Positions 53,045 to 62,376 of a stretch of DNA of 64,000 nucleotides are shown here, in pieces. Position 1 is the first letter of the stretch, and every line of letters begins with the position of its first letter. The DNA is from Gelidibacter maritimus. GTDB lineage: Bacteria; Bacteroidota; Bacteroidia; Flavobacteriales; Flavobacteriaceae. The translations under genes were made by a program, and so were the position numbers. The notes beneath the pieces were generated by a model. It did no database searches and was not told where the DNA came from. It saw only the letters and a program-made list of their open reading frames with translations. The stretch covers positions 364,798 to 428,797 of the forward strand of contig NZ_JACGLT010000003.1 in the NCBI RefSeq assembly GCF_014062315.1. Direction: 5' to 3'.

Positions 53045-55111
53045 CTACGATTTCATATTCTTGAAATAATCATAAATAGCATATTGCGACCGTACCTCTG
53101 GTTTCTTGCCCACCTTGGCGTATTCATTTTTTTGATCGGCATCAATAATTCGAGCCTTCACATTATCCGCCATTTCAATATCAATCACATCTCTAATAAT
53201 TTTAAAGTTATCAGGATCTAAAACAGGTGTGACCACTTCAATACGATGGGTTAGATTACGTGTCATCCAATCGGCCGATCCGATATACATTTTTTCGTCA
53301 CCGCCATTTCCAAAAATATAGATACGACCGTGCTCTAAAAACCGATCTAAGATACTGGTAACTTTTATGTTTTTACTTTGACCTTTAATGCCAGGAACCA
53401 GGCGGCACATGCCCCTAACCAATAATTTAATTTTAACACCTTTATTACTGGCTTCATAAAGTAATTTAATCATTTTTTTATCCTCAAGACTGTTCATCTT
53501 CAAGATCATATAGGCTTCTTTTCCTGCTTGTGCCAAATGAATTTCTCTTTCTACTAAACTCACAAATTTATTGCGCATGGTAAATGGAGAAATCAATAGT
53601 TTTTTTGCTTTTGGTACGATAAATATGCCTTCCAGGACCAGAAACAATTTATTGAGATCATCAGTAATCTTTTTATTGTTGGTCATCAATCCAAAATCAG
53701 TATAAAGGGTCGCTGTGTTTTCATTAAAATTACCAGTCCCAATATAGCAGTACGGCTTAATTACTTCGTCAACTTGACGTTCAATATATATGATTTTGGA
53801 ATGCACCTTAATTCCAGGGTAACTATAGATGACTTGCGCTCCATTCTTTCTAAAAATATCGCCCCATTTCAAATTGTTCTGCTCGTCAAAGCGGGCCTTG
53901 ACCTCAATAAAAACTATGACTTTCTTTCCATTTTTGGCAGCTCTGGCAATGGCATCATTTAATCGCGATTCTTCCGCAACCCGATAAAGTGTCATTTTTA
54001 TAGTGGTTACTTCTGGGTCATCGGCAGCGTCTTCCAAGAGTTTGATAACGGGTTCGAAAGATTGATACGGGTAATGCATCAATTGATCTTTGGTGTCAAT
54101 AGCTTCAAACATGGAATTGAATTTTGAAGTCACCGGGTGATCAAGTGGCGGTAACTCTTCAAAATAAAGGTCCTTATTTGTTGGATTGGGGAAACTAAAA
54201 AAATCTTTAAAATTATGATAGCTACCTCCTAAAACAATATCAACATTAGTGATGTCCAAGGCCTTTTTTAAAATATTTTGAAGACTTGCTGGCATACGGC
54301 CATCAATCAGGACCCGTGTGGCTTGACCTGTTTCGCGCATGGGTAAGGATGCTTTGATTTTCTCCATGAGGTTCCCAGAAAACTCATCTTCAATATAAAG
54401 TTCAGCATCACGAGAAATTTTTATCGCATAATAGGATAAATCGAGTTCTGGTTGTGTTCTGTAGAGATTATATTTTATGATATCATCTATAAATGTGATG
54501 TAATAATCGCCGTTTTCCGAAGAAGATGTCTTGTCTTCTGAAGGATTGGGAAAGACGAAAAAACGAGGCTCATCCTTGGGTATTTTAACTACCTGAAACT
54601 TATCTTCAGAGAGGGATGCGGTAATATAAGAGCTTTCATTCTCAACAAAAACAGAATCATTGGTGGAAAAGACCGAGCTTCCAAAATCAATTTTAGATTT
54701 CAACGTGGATTCAAAATACTCTTCAGCAACTATTTTTTGTGCTTCTGAAAAGTCCTTGTATTTTATTAAGTGTATACCTTCCTTCTTTAAATCTGGAATA
54801 ATTTCGTTTTGAAAAATATTTCCAAACTCTTTTTGAAGCAAATCGACCTGAACCTTGATTTCGGCCAATACACGATTGGGTTTACTGACCAATTTTTTAC
54901 GCAGCGCTTTGTCCAAATCCTTAACCTGTCTGATGTCTGACACCCGGACCCTAAAAAACTCATCTAAATTTGATGAAAATATCGCCATAAACTTAATACG
55001 TTCATAGAGGGGATTTCTTTTGTCTGCAACCTCCTGCAAAACACGATGATTAAAGCGTAACCAAGAAAGGTCACGATGGTAGTATTTGGAATTATATAAT
55101 GGTAAGGCCAT
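53045..55111 (-). CDS. ppk1: Polyphosphate kinase 1
   Basis: PPK1 reversibly polymerises the gamma-phosphate of ATP into polyphosphate. The 688-residue protein has the four domains of the family: N-terminal helical (YYHRDLSWLRFNHRVLQE), head (LDEFFRVRV), and the two C-terminal PLD-like domains. The phospho-accepting His437 lies in KVHSKIIYIERQ. IGTGNFNENTATLYTDFGL follows, and the second His is in LTHRIEVVTPV. It is normal in length and is followed by the nested-hairpin interval. It lies about 5 kb from the two pyrophosphatase genes. Confidence 0.96.
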   Translation of the reverse strand: MALPLYNSKYYHRDLSWLRFNHRVLQEVADKRNPLYERIKFMAIFSSNLDEFFRVRVSDIRQVKDLDKALRKKLVSKPNRVLAEIKVQVDLLQKEFGNIFQNEIIPDLKKEGIHLIKYKDFSEAQKIVAEEYFESTLKSKIDFGSSVFSTNDSVFVENESSYITASLSEDKFQVVKIPKDEPRFFVFPNPSEDKTSSSENGDYYITFIDDIIKYNLYRTQPELDLSYYAIKISRDAELYIEDEFSGNLMEKIKASLPMRETGQATRVLIDGRMPASLQNILKKALDITNVDIVLGGSYHNFKDFFSFPNPTNKDLYFEELPPLDHPVTSKFNSMFEAIDTKDQLMHYPYQSFEPVIKLLEDAADDPEVTTIKMTLYRVAEESRLNDAIARAAKNGKKVIVFIEVKARFDEQNNLKWGDIFRKNGAQVIYSYPGIKVHSKIIYIERQVDEVIKPYCYIGTGNFNENTATLYTDFGLMTNNKKITDDLNKLFLVLEGIFIVPKAKKLLISPFTMRNKFVSLVEREIHLAQAGKEAYMILKMNSLEDKKMIKLLYEASNKGVKIKLLVRGMCRLVPGIKGQSKNIKVTSILDRFLEHGRIYIFGNGGDEKMYIGSADWMTRNLTHRIEVVTPVLDPDNFKIIRDVIDIEMADNVKARIIDADQKNEYAKVGKKPEVRSQYAIYDYFKNMKS

Positions 55112-55180
55112 AAAAAATCAGCAATAGTCTATCTTTTTTTCTAAAGGTCCAATTACTTTATTTCCAAATGGATGCTAATG

Positions 55181-55241
55181 CCCCGAGATTTGCCTCGATT
55201 GGAAACATAATGTTCTATTCATACCCCGTGGGCTAGCCGCG
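55181..55241. repeat. GC-rich paired hairpins between dNK and ppk1
   Basis: A CGAG/CTCG hairpin (55184-55187 and 55194-55197) inside CCCCGAGATTTGCCTCG and a second GC-rich hairpin around CCCCGTGGGCTAGCCGCG (55224-55241) stand out in AT-rich DNA. The string GAAGGTTCTTTATTG follows. A partly similar string, CGAGGTTCTTGATT, occurs at 52943-52956. It looks like an interspersed element of Bacteroidota. Confidence 0.6.
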
Positions 55242-55319
55242 AAGGTTCTTTATTGATACCTTTAAGCGTGGAAAATTACACTTTTAATCCCGAAAAATTG
55301 TTAGAAAAATGATAAGGTC

Positions 55320-55934
55320 TTAAAATAACCCATGAATTTCTGCATCAATCCTAGTGATAATGCTTCCTAAATCTTCAGGATTTGAAACAAAATCTAAATG
55401 ATCAACGTCAATAATAAGGAGTTTTCCTTTGTTATAACCATGGATCCAAGCCTCATAACGCTCGTTTAATCGGCTTAAATAATCGATGCTGATGGTGTTT
55501 TCATACTCTCTTCCACGGCTGTGGATTTGCTTGACCAAATTAGGAATGGAGCTGCGTAGATAGATTAAGAGGTCTGGACCTTGAACAAAAGATTCCATCA
55601 ATTCAAAAAGGGCGCGATAATTCTCGAAATCCCTGTTGGTCATTAGCCCCATCGCATGAAGATTGGGTGCGAAAATATGGGAATCTTCATAAATCGTACG
55701 GTCCTGAATGATGTCCTTTCCACTTTCGCGGATCTGTAAAACCTGACGAAAGCGACTGTTCAAGAAATAAACCTGTAGATTAAAACTCCAACGTTCCATC
55801 TGATTGTAAAAATCATCCAAATACGGATTGTCGACAACATCCTCCAATTGGGGTTCCCATCTGTAATGTTTGGCTAATAATTTTGTGAGCGTGGTTTTCC
55901 CAGCACCAATATTTCCGGCGATTGCGACATGCAT
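55320..55934 (-). CDS. Deoxynucleoside kinase (stand-alone)
   Basis: This 204-residue dNK-family kinase phosphorylates deoxynucleosides for dNTP salvage. The P-loop is GNIGAGKTT (residues 7-15), the substrate/cofactor motif QDRTIYEDS is near 80, and the LID Arg-rich segment IHSRGREYENTIS near 145. It resembles, but is clearly distinct from, the kinase half of the FolK fusion at 20031. It starts three bases after the upstream secreted-protein gene stops, so they are cotranscribed. Confidence 0.93.
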   Translation of the reverse strand: MHVAIAGNIGAGKTTLTKLLAKHYRWEPQLEDVVDNPYLDDFYNQMERWSFNLQVYFLNSRFRQVLQIRESGKDIIQDRTIYEDSHIFAPNLHAMGLMTNRDFENYRALFELMESFVQGPDLLIYLRSSIPNLVKQIHSRGREYENTISIDYLSRLNERYEAWIHGYNKGKLLIIDVDHLDFVSNPEDLGSIITRIDAEIHGLF

Positions 55935-55937
55935 ATT

Positions 55938-56717
55938 TTATATGAATTTTAGTTGGAACTGATGAAGCGTTTCATCGCTGTAAATATACAAGCTTTCATT
56001 GGTTACTAAAAACTGTTTTATTAACAATTCAGGGAGGTGAATGGGGATGAGCTGGGACGTCTTTTTAGATAAAAAATATAATTTCTGATCTTTTAGAATA
56101 ATTAAATTGCCATTGTCTTCGTCGATCTGAATGAAACCATCATTTTTTATTTTAGCAATCGTACTTCCAAAATAATTATAGATGTACAAAAACTTTTCAG
56201 TCAGCAGCCAACTATAGTTGTAATTACTGGTAAGGTCCAAAACTTCTGATTCTACGGGCATGGTGGTGGCCCTTGTTTTGTTGGTTTTATAATCAAAAAG
56301 CTCTAAGTGTTGCGTGTCCTGATTGAAAATCCAAATGGTATTATCTGATCCTGTAGAAATATGGGTAATGTTTTTATAGGGTTGGATGGCACTGAAATTG
56401 ACTCTATAGATATCAGAAAGTCGATTATCCAATATTAAAACGGTATTGAATTTCTTATAAAATAAATTGATTTTTAAAGGATTGAAGGCATTTGCTGAGG
56501 TGATTGCTCCCAATTGCACATTGCTGTAACTGTAGTTCTGGTTATCTTCTTTTTTGTAAAACGTAGTGCCAACGGTATAGAAAAGCGCACCGAAATTATC
56601 AATATGTGTAATTTGATCTGCTTTTATGGGAAATGTGCCTACGACTTCAGTAGTGATTCTTTCTTGAGAAAAGAGAGCTATTGAAAATAAGAACGAAATG
56701 TAGAGTAGGCTTTTCAT
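55938..56717 (-). CDS. Secreted beta-rich protein of unknown function
   Basis: The 259-residue protein has a signal peptide (MKSLLYISFLFSIALFSQ). An entirely beta-strand-rich body with repeats such as LELFDYKTNKT and FLYIYNYFGSTIAKI suggests a beta-propeller. It has no recognised catalytic motif. Start at 56717 is chosen because the signal peptide begins there; the frame is open 11 codons upstream. It is adjacent to the dNK gene (three-base gap) and divergent from the GLPGLI gene across 222 bases. A function near the dNK is not implied by the sequence. Confidence 0.75.
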   Translation of the reverse strand: MKSLLYISFLFSIALFSQERITTEVVGTFPIKADQITHIDNFGALFYTVGTTFYKKEDNQNYSYSNVQLGAITSANAFNPLKINLFYKKFNTVLILDNRLSDIYRVNFSAIQPYKNITHISTGSDNTIWIFNQDTQHLELFDYKTNKTRATTMPVESEVLDLTSNYNYSWLLTEKFLYIYNYFGSTIAKIKNDGFIQIDEDNGNLIILKDQKLYFLSKKTSQLIPIHLPELLIKQFLVTNESLYIYSDETLHQFQLKFI

Positions 56718-56939
56718 TATGGATGGAAATTTACAAAAATCAAACCACAAATTAGCAAATTAACTGTTGTCAAGATCTCTAAAGTACCAAAGCATTAGAA
56801 TTTACGGACGGCAATATGATTCGTCAAAATGTTTTTTTAAGAAAGTTTTAACGATTATTAATTTAACCTTTTGAGGTTTATAGAGTCAAACTGTAATGAT
56901 GTTTGTTTTTAAACACATCACCTTAACAAAATTTATCAC

Positions 56940-57815
56940 ATGAAATCACTCTCAATTAAAATTATCGGAGGTTTTATCTTTTTATTTTCTGGTGCCTTAA
57001 TGTCACAAGATTTTCAGGGTAAAGCTTACTATCAATCCAAAACAACAATGGATATGAGCAATTTTGGTAATAACCAAATGAGCGAACAGCAGAAAAAAAT
57101 GATAGCCGAACGGATGAAAAGTATGCTGGAAAAAACTTTCATTCTCAGCTTTAACAGAACGGAATCCATTTATAAAGAAGAAGAAAAACTGGCTGCTCCC
57201 GGTGCAGGTGGTGGAAGATGGGGCGGAATGATGGGCAGTTTTGCTGCAGGAGCACAATATAAAAACGTTAAAGACCAACAATTGATTCAAGATCAGGAGT
57301 TTTTTGGAAAACAGTTTTTGATCAAGGACTCCATTCCGCAGCTGGAATGGAAAATGGAAAGCGAATCAAAACAAATTGGGCAATACTTGTGTTTTAAGGC
57401 CACTGCTGTTAAAAAAGTTGACGAGATGGACTTTACCAATATGCGACGACGTAATAGAGGAAACCAACAAAATGAGAGTGAAAAATCAAACGATACTACA
57501 AAATCTACCAATCTTATGGATGAAATTGAAGTGCCAAAGGAAATTCTTGTTACTGCTTGGTACACACCACAGATACCCGTTAATCAGGGGCCTGGCGAAT
57601 ATTGGGGGCTTCCGGGTTTGATTTTAGAAGTCAATTCAGGCCGTACCACTATTCTGTGTTCAAAAATTGAGATCAACCCCTCCGATAAGACAGAGATTAA
57701 AGCACCATCAAAAGGTAAGGTAGTTACCAAAACGGAATACGATGACATCGTCAAGGAGAAAATGGAAGAAATGCAAGAAATGTACGGTGGCAGAGGTCGT
57801 GGCTCCCGTCGTTAA
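56940..57815 (+). CDS. GLPGLI family protein
   Basis: The 291-residue protein has a signal peptide (residues 1-22, ending LMSQ). A region of Met/Gln-rich helix, a Gly-rich GAGGGRWGGMMG stretch (about 84-95) and the family motif GEYWGLPGLILEV near residue 225 follow. The C-terminus is charged, ending RGRGSRR. GLPGLI proteins are typically encoded next to TonB-dependent receptors in Bacteroidota, with unknown role. That pairing occurs here, 43 bases upstream of the receptor gene. A TGATGT/ACATCA inverted repeat (56897-56920) lies just before the start. Confidence 0.9.
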   Translation: MKSLSIKIIGGFIFLFSGALMSQDFQGKAYYQSKTTMDMSNFGNNQMSEQQKKMIAERMKSMLEKTFILSFNRTESIYKEEEKLAAPGAGGGRWGGMMGSFAAGAQYKNVKDQQLIQDQEFFGKQFLIKDSIPQLEWKMESESKQIGQYLCFKATAVKKVDEMDFTNMRRRNRGNQQNESEKSNDTTKSTNLMDEIEVPKEILVTAWYTPQIPVNQGPGEYWGLPGLILEVNSGRTTILCSKIEINPSDKTEIKAPSKGKVVTKTEYDDIVKEKMEEMQEMYGGRGRGSRR

Positions 57816-57858
57816 AATACAATTACCTAACCTAAACTAATCCATCAAATACATTACA

Positions 57859-60615
57859 ATGAAAAAGTTCATCACGCTTTTGCTACTTTTAGTAGTAGGA
57901 CATTCCTTTGCTCAAATCAAAGTAGAGGGCGTCGTTAGAGATAGTATCGGCAATCTGCTGGAACTCGCCAACGTTATCGCCATCAATCAAGAAACCAAGG
58001 CTTTAGAGTCTTACGGAATTACTAATGATCAGGGTCGATATCAGTTGGCACTAACAAAAAACACAACCTATCTGGTTCAGGTAAGCTATATTGGCATGAA
58101 AACCGTGGATGAGGTTATGGCTGTAAAAGAATCGGATCTTGCTAAAGATTTTACCATGCAGGAAGACAATACTTTGGACGAGATTCAACTTACCTATGAA
58201 ATGCCCATAACTATAAAAGGTGACACCTTGACTTATAATGCCGATTCTTTTAATAAAGGTACAGAGAGAAAGCTTGAAGATGTCCTTAAAAATTTACCAG
58301 GCGTTGAAATTAATGTCGATGGACAAATTGAAGTCGAAGGTAAAGTTGTCAATAAACTAATGGTCAATGGTAAAGATTTCTTTGATGGCGATTCAAAATT
58401 GGCCACTAAAAACATTCCGTCAAATGCTGTAGATAAAATTCAGGTATTGCGTAATTATTCCGAGGTTGGTCAATTAAGTGGTGTGCAAAATAATCAAGAC
58501 AATGTTGCAATTAACATTAAACTGAAAGAAGGAAAGGAAAACTTTTGGTTTGGTGATGTAACTGCAGGAGGTGGTGTTGCACCATCACCAAATGATGAGT
58601 TGTATTTGGTGCAGCCCAAGCTGTTTTATTACAGTCCTAAATACAGTATTAACATTATTGGCGATATCAATAATATAGGCGAAGTTGCACTTACAGGACG
58701 TGATATTAGAAATTTTGGAGGTGGTTTTAGAAGGCCGAGTAGTAGTAGTGGAACCAGTATTAATCTTGGCGATAATAGTTTAGGTGGGTTGACCAATCTT
58801 GGCAATGCGCAAGCTATAGAATCGAAATTAGGGGCGCTTAACTTCAGCTATGCACCCAACAAAGCTTTAGATATTAGTGGATTTGTTATTTATAATAGCA
58901 ATCGATTAAAAACGCGTCAAGAAAGTTTTGTACGCTATACGGATTCAGACTTAGGAATTCCAGATGAAGAAAAAGTAGAGACTGGTCGTGAAGCTACAAA
59001 TCAAGGATTGGCTAAATTGAGCGCACGTTATAAGCCTAACGTCAATAATCAGTTGGATTATGATATACTTGGTCGCATTTCGAATGACTCTGAAGTCAAT
59101 AATGTGTTTTCATCCGTCGTTGGAAATACCGATCAACTTGATGAGGCCAAGCCGTTTAGTATCAACCAAAATGTGAATTACTATTACACATTAAATGAAA
59201 CGAATATTTTTGCTTTTGAAGCGCAACATTTACTTAAGGATGAAGACCCGTTTTACAATGCACGCTTAGTTAATGATCCCACCAACAATGATGATCTGCC
59301 TAATGAACGAGATGCATTTGATAACACTGCAGAGAGCCTAGGGTTTAATAGAGATCAATTTGGATATAATCTGAATCAAGAAAGACGCGTTAAATCCAAC
59401 CAGCTCGACGCCAAGCTCGATTATTATAATATTTTGAACGCTACCAGTAATATCAATTTTACATTAGGAGCCATTTTGAGCAATCAACAATTCAATTCCA
59501 ATATTTTTCAGTTTTTGGATGATGGATCTTACTTTGATCCTACGGCGAATTTAACCGATGTTGAAGGAAATCTGCTCCGCAATGAAAATGATACGGAATA
59601 CAATTTTAGTGATATCTATTTGGGGGTGCACTACAGGTTGAAATCTGGTAAATTTACATTTACACCTGGGTTTTCGCTTCATGCCTATGGCAATAAAAAC
59701 ACGCAATTTGGTAAAACCTACGAGGATAATTTCTTCAGGGTTTTGCCTGATTTTGAAACCTTAATTCAATTTAAAAGGAGTGAGAGCTTAACGTTTCGAT
59801 ATAGTATGCAAAACTCATTTACTGATGTGACACGTTTAGCTCAAGGCTTGGTTTTAAACAATTATAATAGTATTCAGTACGGTGAACCGGAATTACAGAA
59901 TGCTCTATCGCACAATTTGAGTTTGCGTTACTTTAGTTTCAACTTGTTTAATTACACCAATATTTTTGCAATGCTTAACTACAACAAAAATATTGACCAA
60001 ATCAGATCACTCACGAATTTTGATAATGTGATAAGGACGAGCTCCTATTTTAACTCAAACTTTGCAGACGAAAGTGTCTCGGCATCTGGTCGTATACAAC
60101 GTACTTATGGTAAATTGAGAGCAAGTATGGGTGTGAATTATAATTACAGCAAAAGCAATCAATTTATACAAAACCGAAGGTCTATAAATGAAAGTTTTTC
60201 GCAAAGCTACTCGCCAGAATTAAGAACCAACTTTAAGAAAGCTCCAAATGTAACATTGAGGTATCAGTACAGAATATCCAACAATAACCAAGGTTCCAAT
60301 AAGACTAAGTTTATAACCAATGCACCATCCATTGAGTTTGATGCATATATATGGAATGCCCTAACCGCAAGAACCAATTACTCCTACACCAAGCAGAGCA
60401 GTGATGTGGGGCCGTCAGATTCTTATCAAACATGGAACGCAAGTTTGGCCTATAGAAAAAATAGGGATGCTAAGTGGGAATATGAACTAAAAGCGTCTAA
60501 CCTATTGAATATAGATTCCAATATCAATAACGGTTCCAATAATATTTCAGTCTACAGTTCAGAGACCTTTGTGCTGCCCCGATTTGTAACTTTTAGAGTG
60601 ATTTACTCACTTTAA
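57859..60615 (+). CDS. TonB-dependent-receptor-like outer-membrane protein with carboxypeptidase-regulatory-like N-terminus
   Basis: The 918-residue protein has a signal peptide (ending SFAQ). A CarboxypepD_reg-like domain (about 20-110: VEGVVRDSIGNLLELANV) and a plug domain (about 125-230: IKGDTLTYNADSFNKGTERKLEDVLKNLPGVEI and NGKDFFDGD) come next. A long beta-barrel ends FVTFRVIYSL. It resembles the outer membrane beta-barrel family in which a TonB box is not evident. Ligand is unknown; the neighbouring secreted M28 peptidase suggests peptides, but this is inference. It is in an operon with the GLPGLI gene. Confidence 0.88.
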   Translation: MKKFITLLLLLVVGHSFAQIKVEGVVRDSIGNLLELANVIAINQETKALESYGITNDQGRYQLALTKNTTYLVQVSYIGMKTVDEVMAVKESDLAKDFTMQEDNTLDEIQLTYEMPITIKGDTLTYNADSFNKGTERKLEDVLKNLPGVEINVDGQIEVEGKVVNKLMVNGKDFFDGDSKLATKNIPSNAVDKIQVLRNYSEVGQLSGVQNNQDNVAINIKLKEGKENFWFGDVTAGGGVAPSPNDELYLVQPKLFYYSPKYSINIIGDINNIGEVALTGRDIRNFGGGFRRPSSSSGTSINLGDNSLGGLTNLGNAQAIESKLGALNFSYAPNKALDISGFVIYNSNRLKTRQESFVRYTDSDLGIPDEEKVETGREATNQGLAKLSARYKPNVNNQLDYDILGRISNDSEVNNVFSSVVGNTDQLDEAKPFSINQNVNYYYTLNETNIFAFEAQHLLKDEDPFYNARLVNDPTNNDDLPNERDAFDNTAESLGFNRDQFGYNLNQERRVKSNQLDAKLDYYNILNATSNINFTLGAILSNQQFNSNIFQFLDDGSYFDPTANLTDVEGNLLRNENDTEYNFSDIYLGVHYRLKSGKFTFTPGFSLHAYGNKNTQFGKTYEDNFFRVLPDFETLIQFKRSESLTFRYSMQNSFTDVTRLAQGLVLNNYNSIQYGEPELQNALSHNLSLRYFSFNLFNYTNIFAMLNYNKNIDQIRSLTNFDNVIRTSSYFNSNFADESVSASGRIQRTYGKLRASMGVNYNYSKSNQFIQNRRSINESFSQSYSPELRTNFKKAPNVTLRYQYRISNNNQGSNKTKFITNAPSIEFDAYIWNALTARTNYSYTKQSSDVGPSDSYQTWNASLAYRKNRDAKWEYELKASNLLNIDSNINNGSNNISVYSSETFVLPRFVTFRVIYSL

Positions 60616-60684
60616 TCTTTTTAAAATCATAAATAATATTTGTATTTTCATAAACTTAAATTTCCAATATAAAACAAATTAAAT

Positions 60685-62232
60685 ATGAAGAAAATTTTAT
60701 TCGGTGCGTTTGTAATGTGCTCAATGTTAGTTGTTACTGCACAAGAGAAAGATGCAGTTATTGAAAACATGATTAAGGAGGCCAATGAGAACTCTCAGCT
60801 CGAGGCCTTGGGGCATCATATCATGGATGTGATTGGACCACGATTGGTGGGTACACCACAAATGAAAGAAGCTCATGATTGGGCGGTAGCCACTTATGAA
60901 AAATGGGGGATTCCTGCAGAAAACCAGCAGTACGGCGAATGGAAAGCCTGGGAGCGTGGCATTACCCATATTGATATGGTGTCACCACGAGTTCAATCTT
61001 TGTCTGGTACGCAATTGGCTTGGAGCCCAAGTACGGGACCAAAAGGAGTGACCGCCGAATTGGTGATACTGCCAACGGTGAAAGATTCGTTGGAATTTAA
61101 AAATTGGCTTAAAAACGTCAAAGGAAAATTAGTTATGGTTTCTGAATACCAAATTACGGGACGACCAGACTATAATTGGGAAGAATTTGCTACGCCAGAA
61201 TCTTTTGAAAAAATGAAAAAGGAGCGTGATTCTTTAACTAGAGAGTTTTACTCCAATATAAGACGCACGGGATATACCACTCGTAACATTCATGAAGCTT
61301 TGGAGAGTGCTGGAGCCGTGGGTATTGTCTCATCTTATTGGTCGAAAGGTTTTGGGGCCAATAAAATATTTGCTTCCAGAACTAAAAGAATCCCAACAGT
61401 GGATATCCAATTGGAAGACTATGGCATGTTGTACCGTTTGGTGGAATATGGAAATAAGCCAAAAATCAAAATTGTTGCCGAATCTAAAGATTTAGGCGTC
61501 GCTCCAACCTTTAATACGATCGCCCAAATAAAAGGTAGTGAAAAACCAGACGAGTATGTTGTTCTTTCAGCACATTTTGACTCTTGGGATGGTGGTACAG
61601 GAGCCACTGACAACGGTACCGGAACCTTGGTAATGATGGAAGCGATGCGTTTGTTGAAAAAGTTTTATCCTAATCCTAAGCGTACTATTTTGGTAGGCCA
61701 CTGGGGTAGCGAGGAGCAAGGATTGAATGGGTCGCGTGCTTTTGTTGAAGACCATCCAGAAATGATGGATAAGATCCAAGCTGTATTCAATCAAGATAAC
61801 GGGACAGGTCGTGTAGTTAATTTATCAGGCGCAGGATATTTACATGCTTATGATTATTTGACGCGTTGGTTACGTGCCGTGCCTAAAGATATTACCAAGC
61901 ATATTGAAACTAACTTCCCTGGCTCACCAAGTGGCGGTGGTTCTGATAACGCCTCTTTCGTGGCGGCTGGAGCTCCATCATTTAATTTGAGCTCATTGAA
62001 TTGGTCCTACTGGAATTATACTTGGCATACTAACTTGGACACTTATGATAAAATTGTTTTTGACGATGTAAGAAACAACGCTATCTTGACCGCGATTTTA
62101 GCGTATATGGCAAGTGAAGACGATACAAAAGTATCAAGCGAAAAAATTATACTGCCAGTAAGCGAACGCACCGGTAAACAAATGGAATGGCCAACTCAGC
62201 GTTCTCCAGAACGTAGAGGTGGGTTGGATTAA
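60685..62232 (+). CDS. Secreted M28 family metallopeptidase
   Basis: This 515-residue exopeptidase-like protein has a signal peptide (residues 1-19, ending VTAQ). The two-zinc M28 site is visible: His297 in SAHFD, Asp309 in ATDNGTG, the catalytic and bridging Glu pair in GSEEQG, an Asp in NQDNGTG, and the final His in WHTNLD. A PA-like insert precedes the domain (about 130-240). It probably trims peptides in the periplasm or outside the cell. It is 69 bases downstream of the receptor gene and probably cotranscribed with it. Its transcription is stopped by the IS left-end hairpin. Confidence 0.92.
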   Translation: MKKILFGAFVMCSMLVVTAQEKDAVIENMIKEANENSQLEALGHHIMDVIGPRLVGTPQMKEAHDWAVATYEKWGIPAENQQYGEWKAWERGITHIDMVSPRVQSLSGTQLAWSPSTGPKGVTAELVILPTVKDSLEFKNWLKNVKGKLVMVSEYQITGRPDYNWEEFATPESFEKMKKERDSLTREFYSNIRRTGYTTRNIHEALESAGAVGIVSSYWSKGFGANKIFASRTKRIPTVDIQLEDYGMLYRLVEYGNKPKIKIVAESKDLGVAPTFNTIAQIKGSEKPDEYVVLSAHFDSWDGGTGATDNGTGTLVMMEAMRLLKKFYPNPKRTILVGHWGSEEQGLNGSRAFVEDHPEMMDKIQAVFNQDNGTGRVVNLSGAGYLHAYDYLTRWLRAVPKDITKHIETNFPGSPSGGGSDNASFVAAGAPSFNLSSLNWSYWNYTWHTNLDTYDKIVFDDVRNNAILTAILAYMASEDDTKVSSEKIILPVSERTGKQMEWPTQRSPERRGGLD

Positions 62233-62256
62233 TTTAGGCCTATATATAAAAAACAA

Positions 62257-62274
62257 AAGAGGTCGTCTAAAAAC
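62257..62274 (+). repeat. Left terminal inverted repeat of the IS1182-type element
   Basis: This 18-base terminus pairs with 63983-64000 at 15 of 18 positions. It is itself the left arm of the hairpin described at 62260-62288. Confidence 0.8.
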
Positions 62275-62299
62275 TATTTAGGCGACCTTTTATTTTTTT
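62260..62299. terminator. Terminator-like hairpin at the IS left end
   Basis: AGGTCGTCTAAA (62260-62271) pairs with TTTAGGCGACCT (62277-62288), 12 bp with one G-U, loop AACTA. A T-rich run follows on the plus strand. It would stop transcripts of the M28 gene entering the IS; T-rich DNA also follows on the minus strand. Confidence 0.85.
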
Positions 62300-62376
62300 G
62301 GTTCTTTTGGTTTCATTATGGATTTGCTCGGATAATTGGGCAATTAGTTCTGGGTTAAAATTGGGCAAAGCGATTC

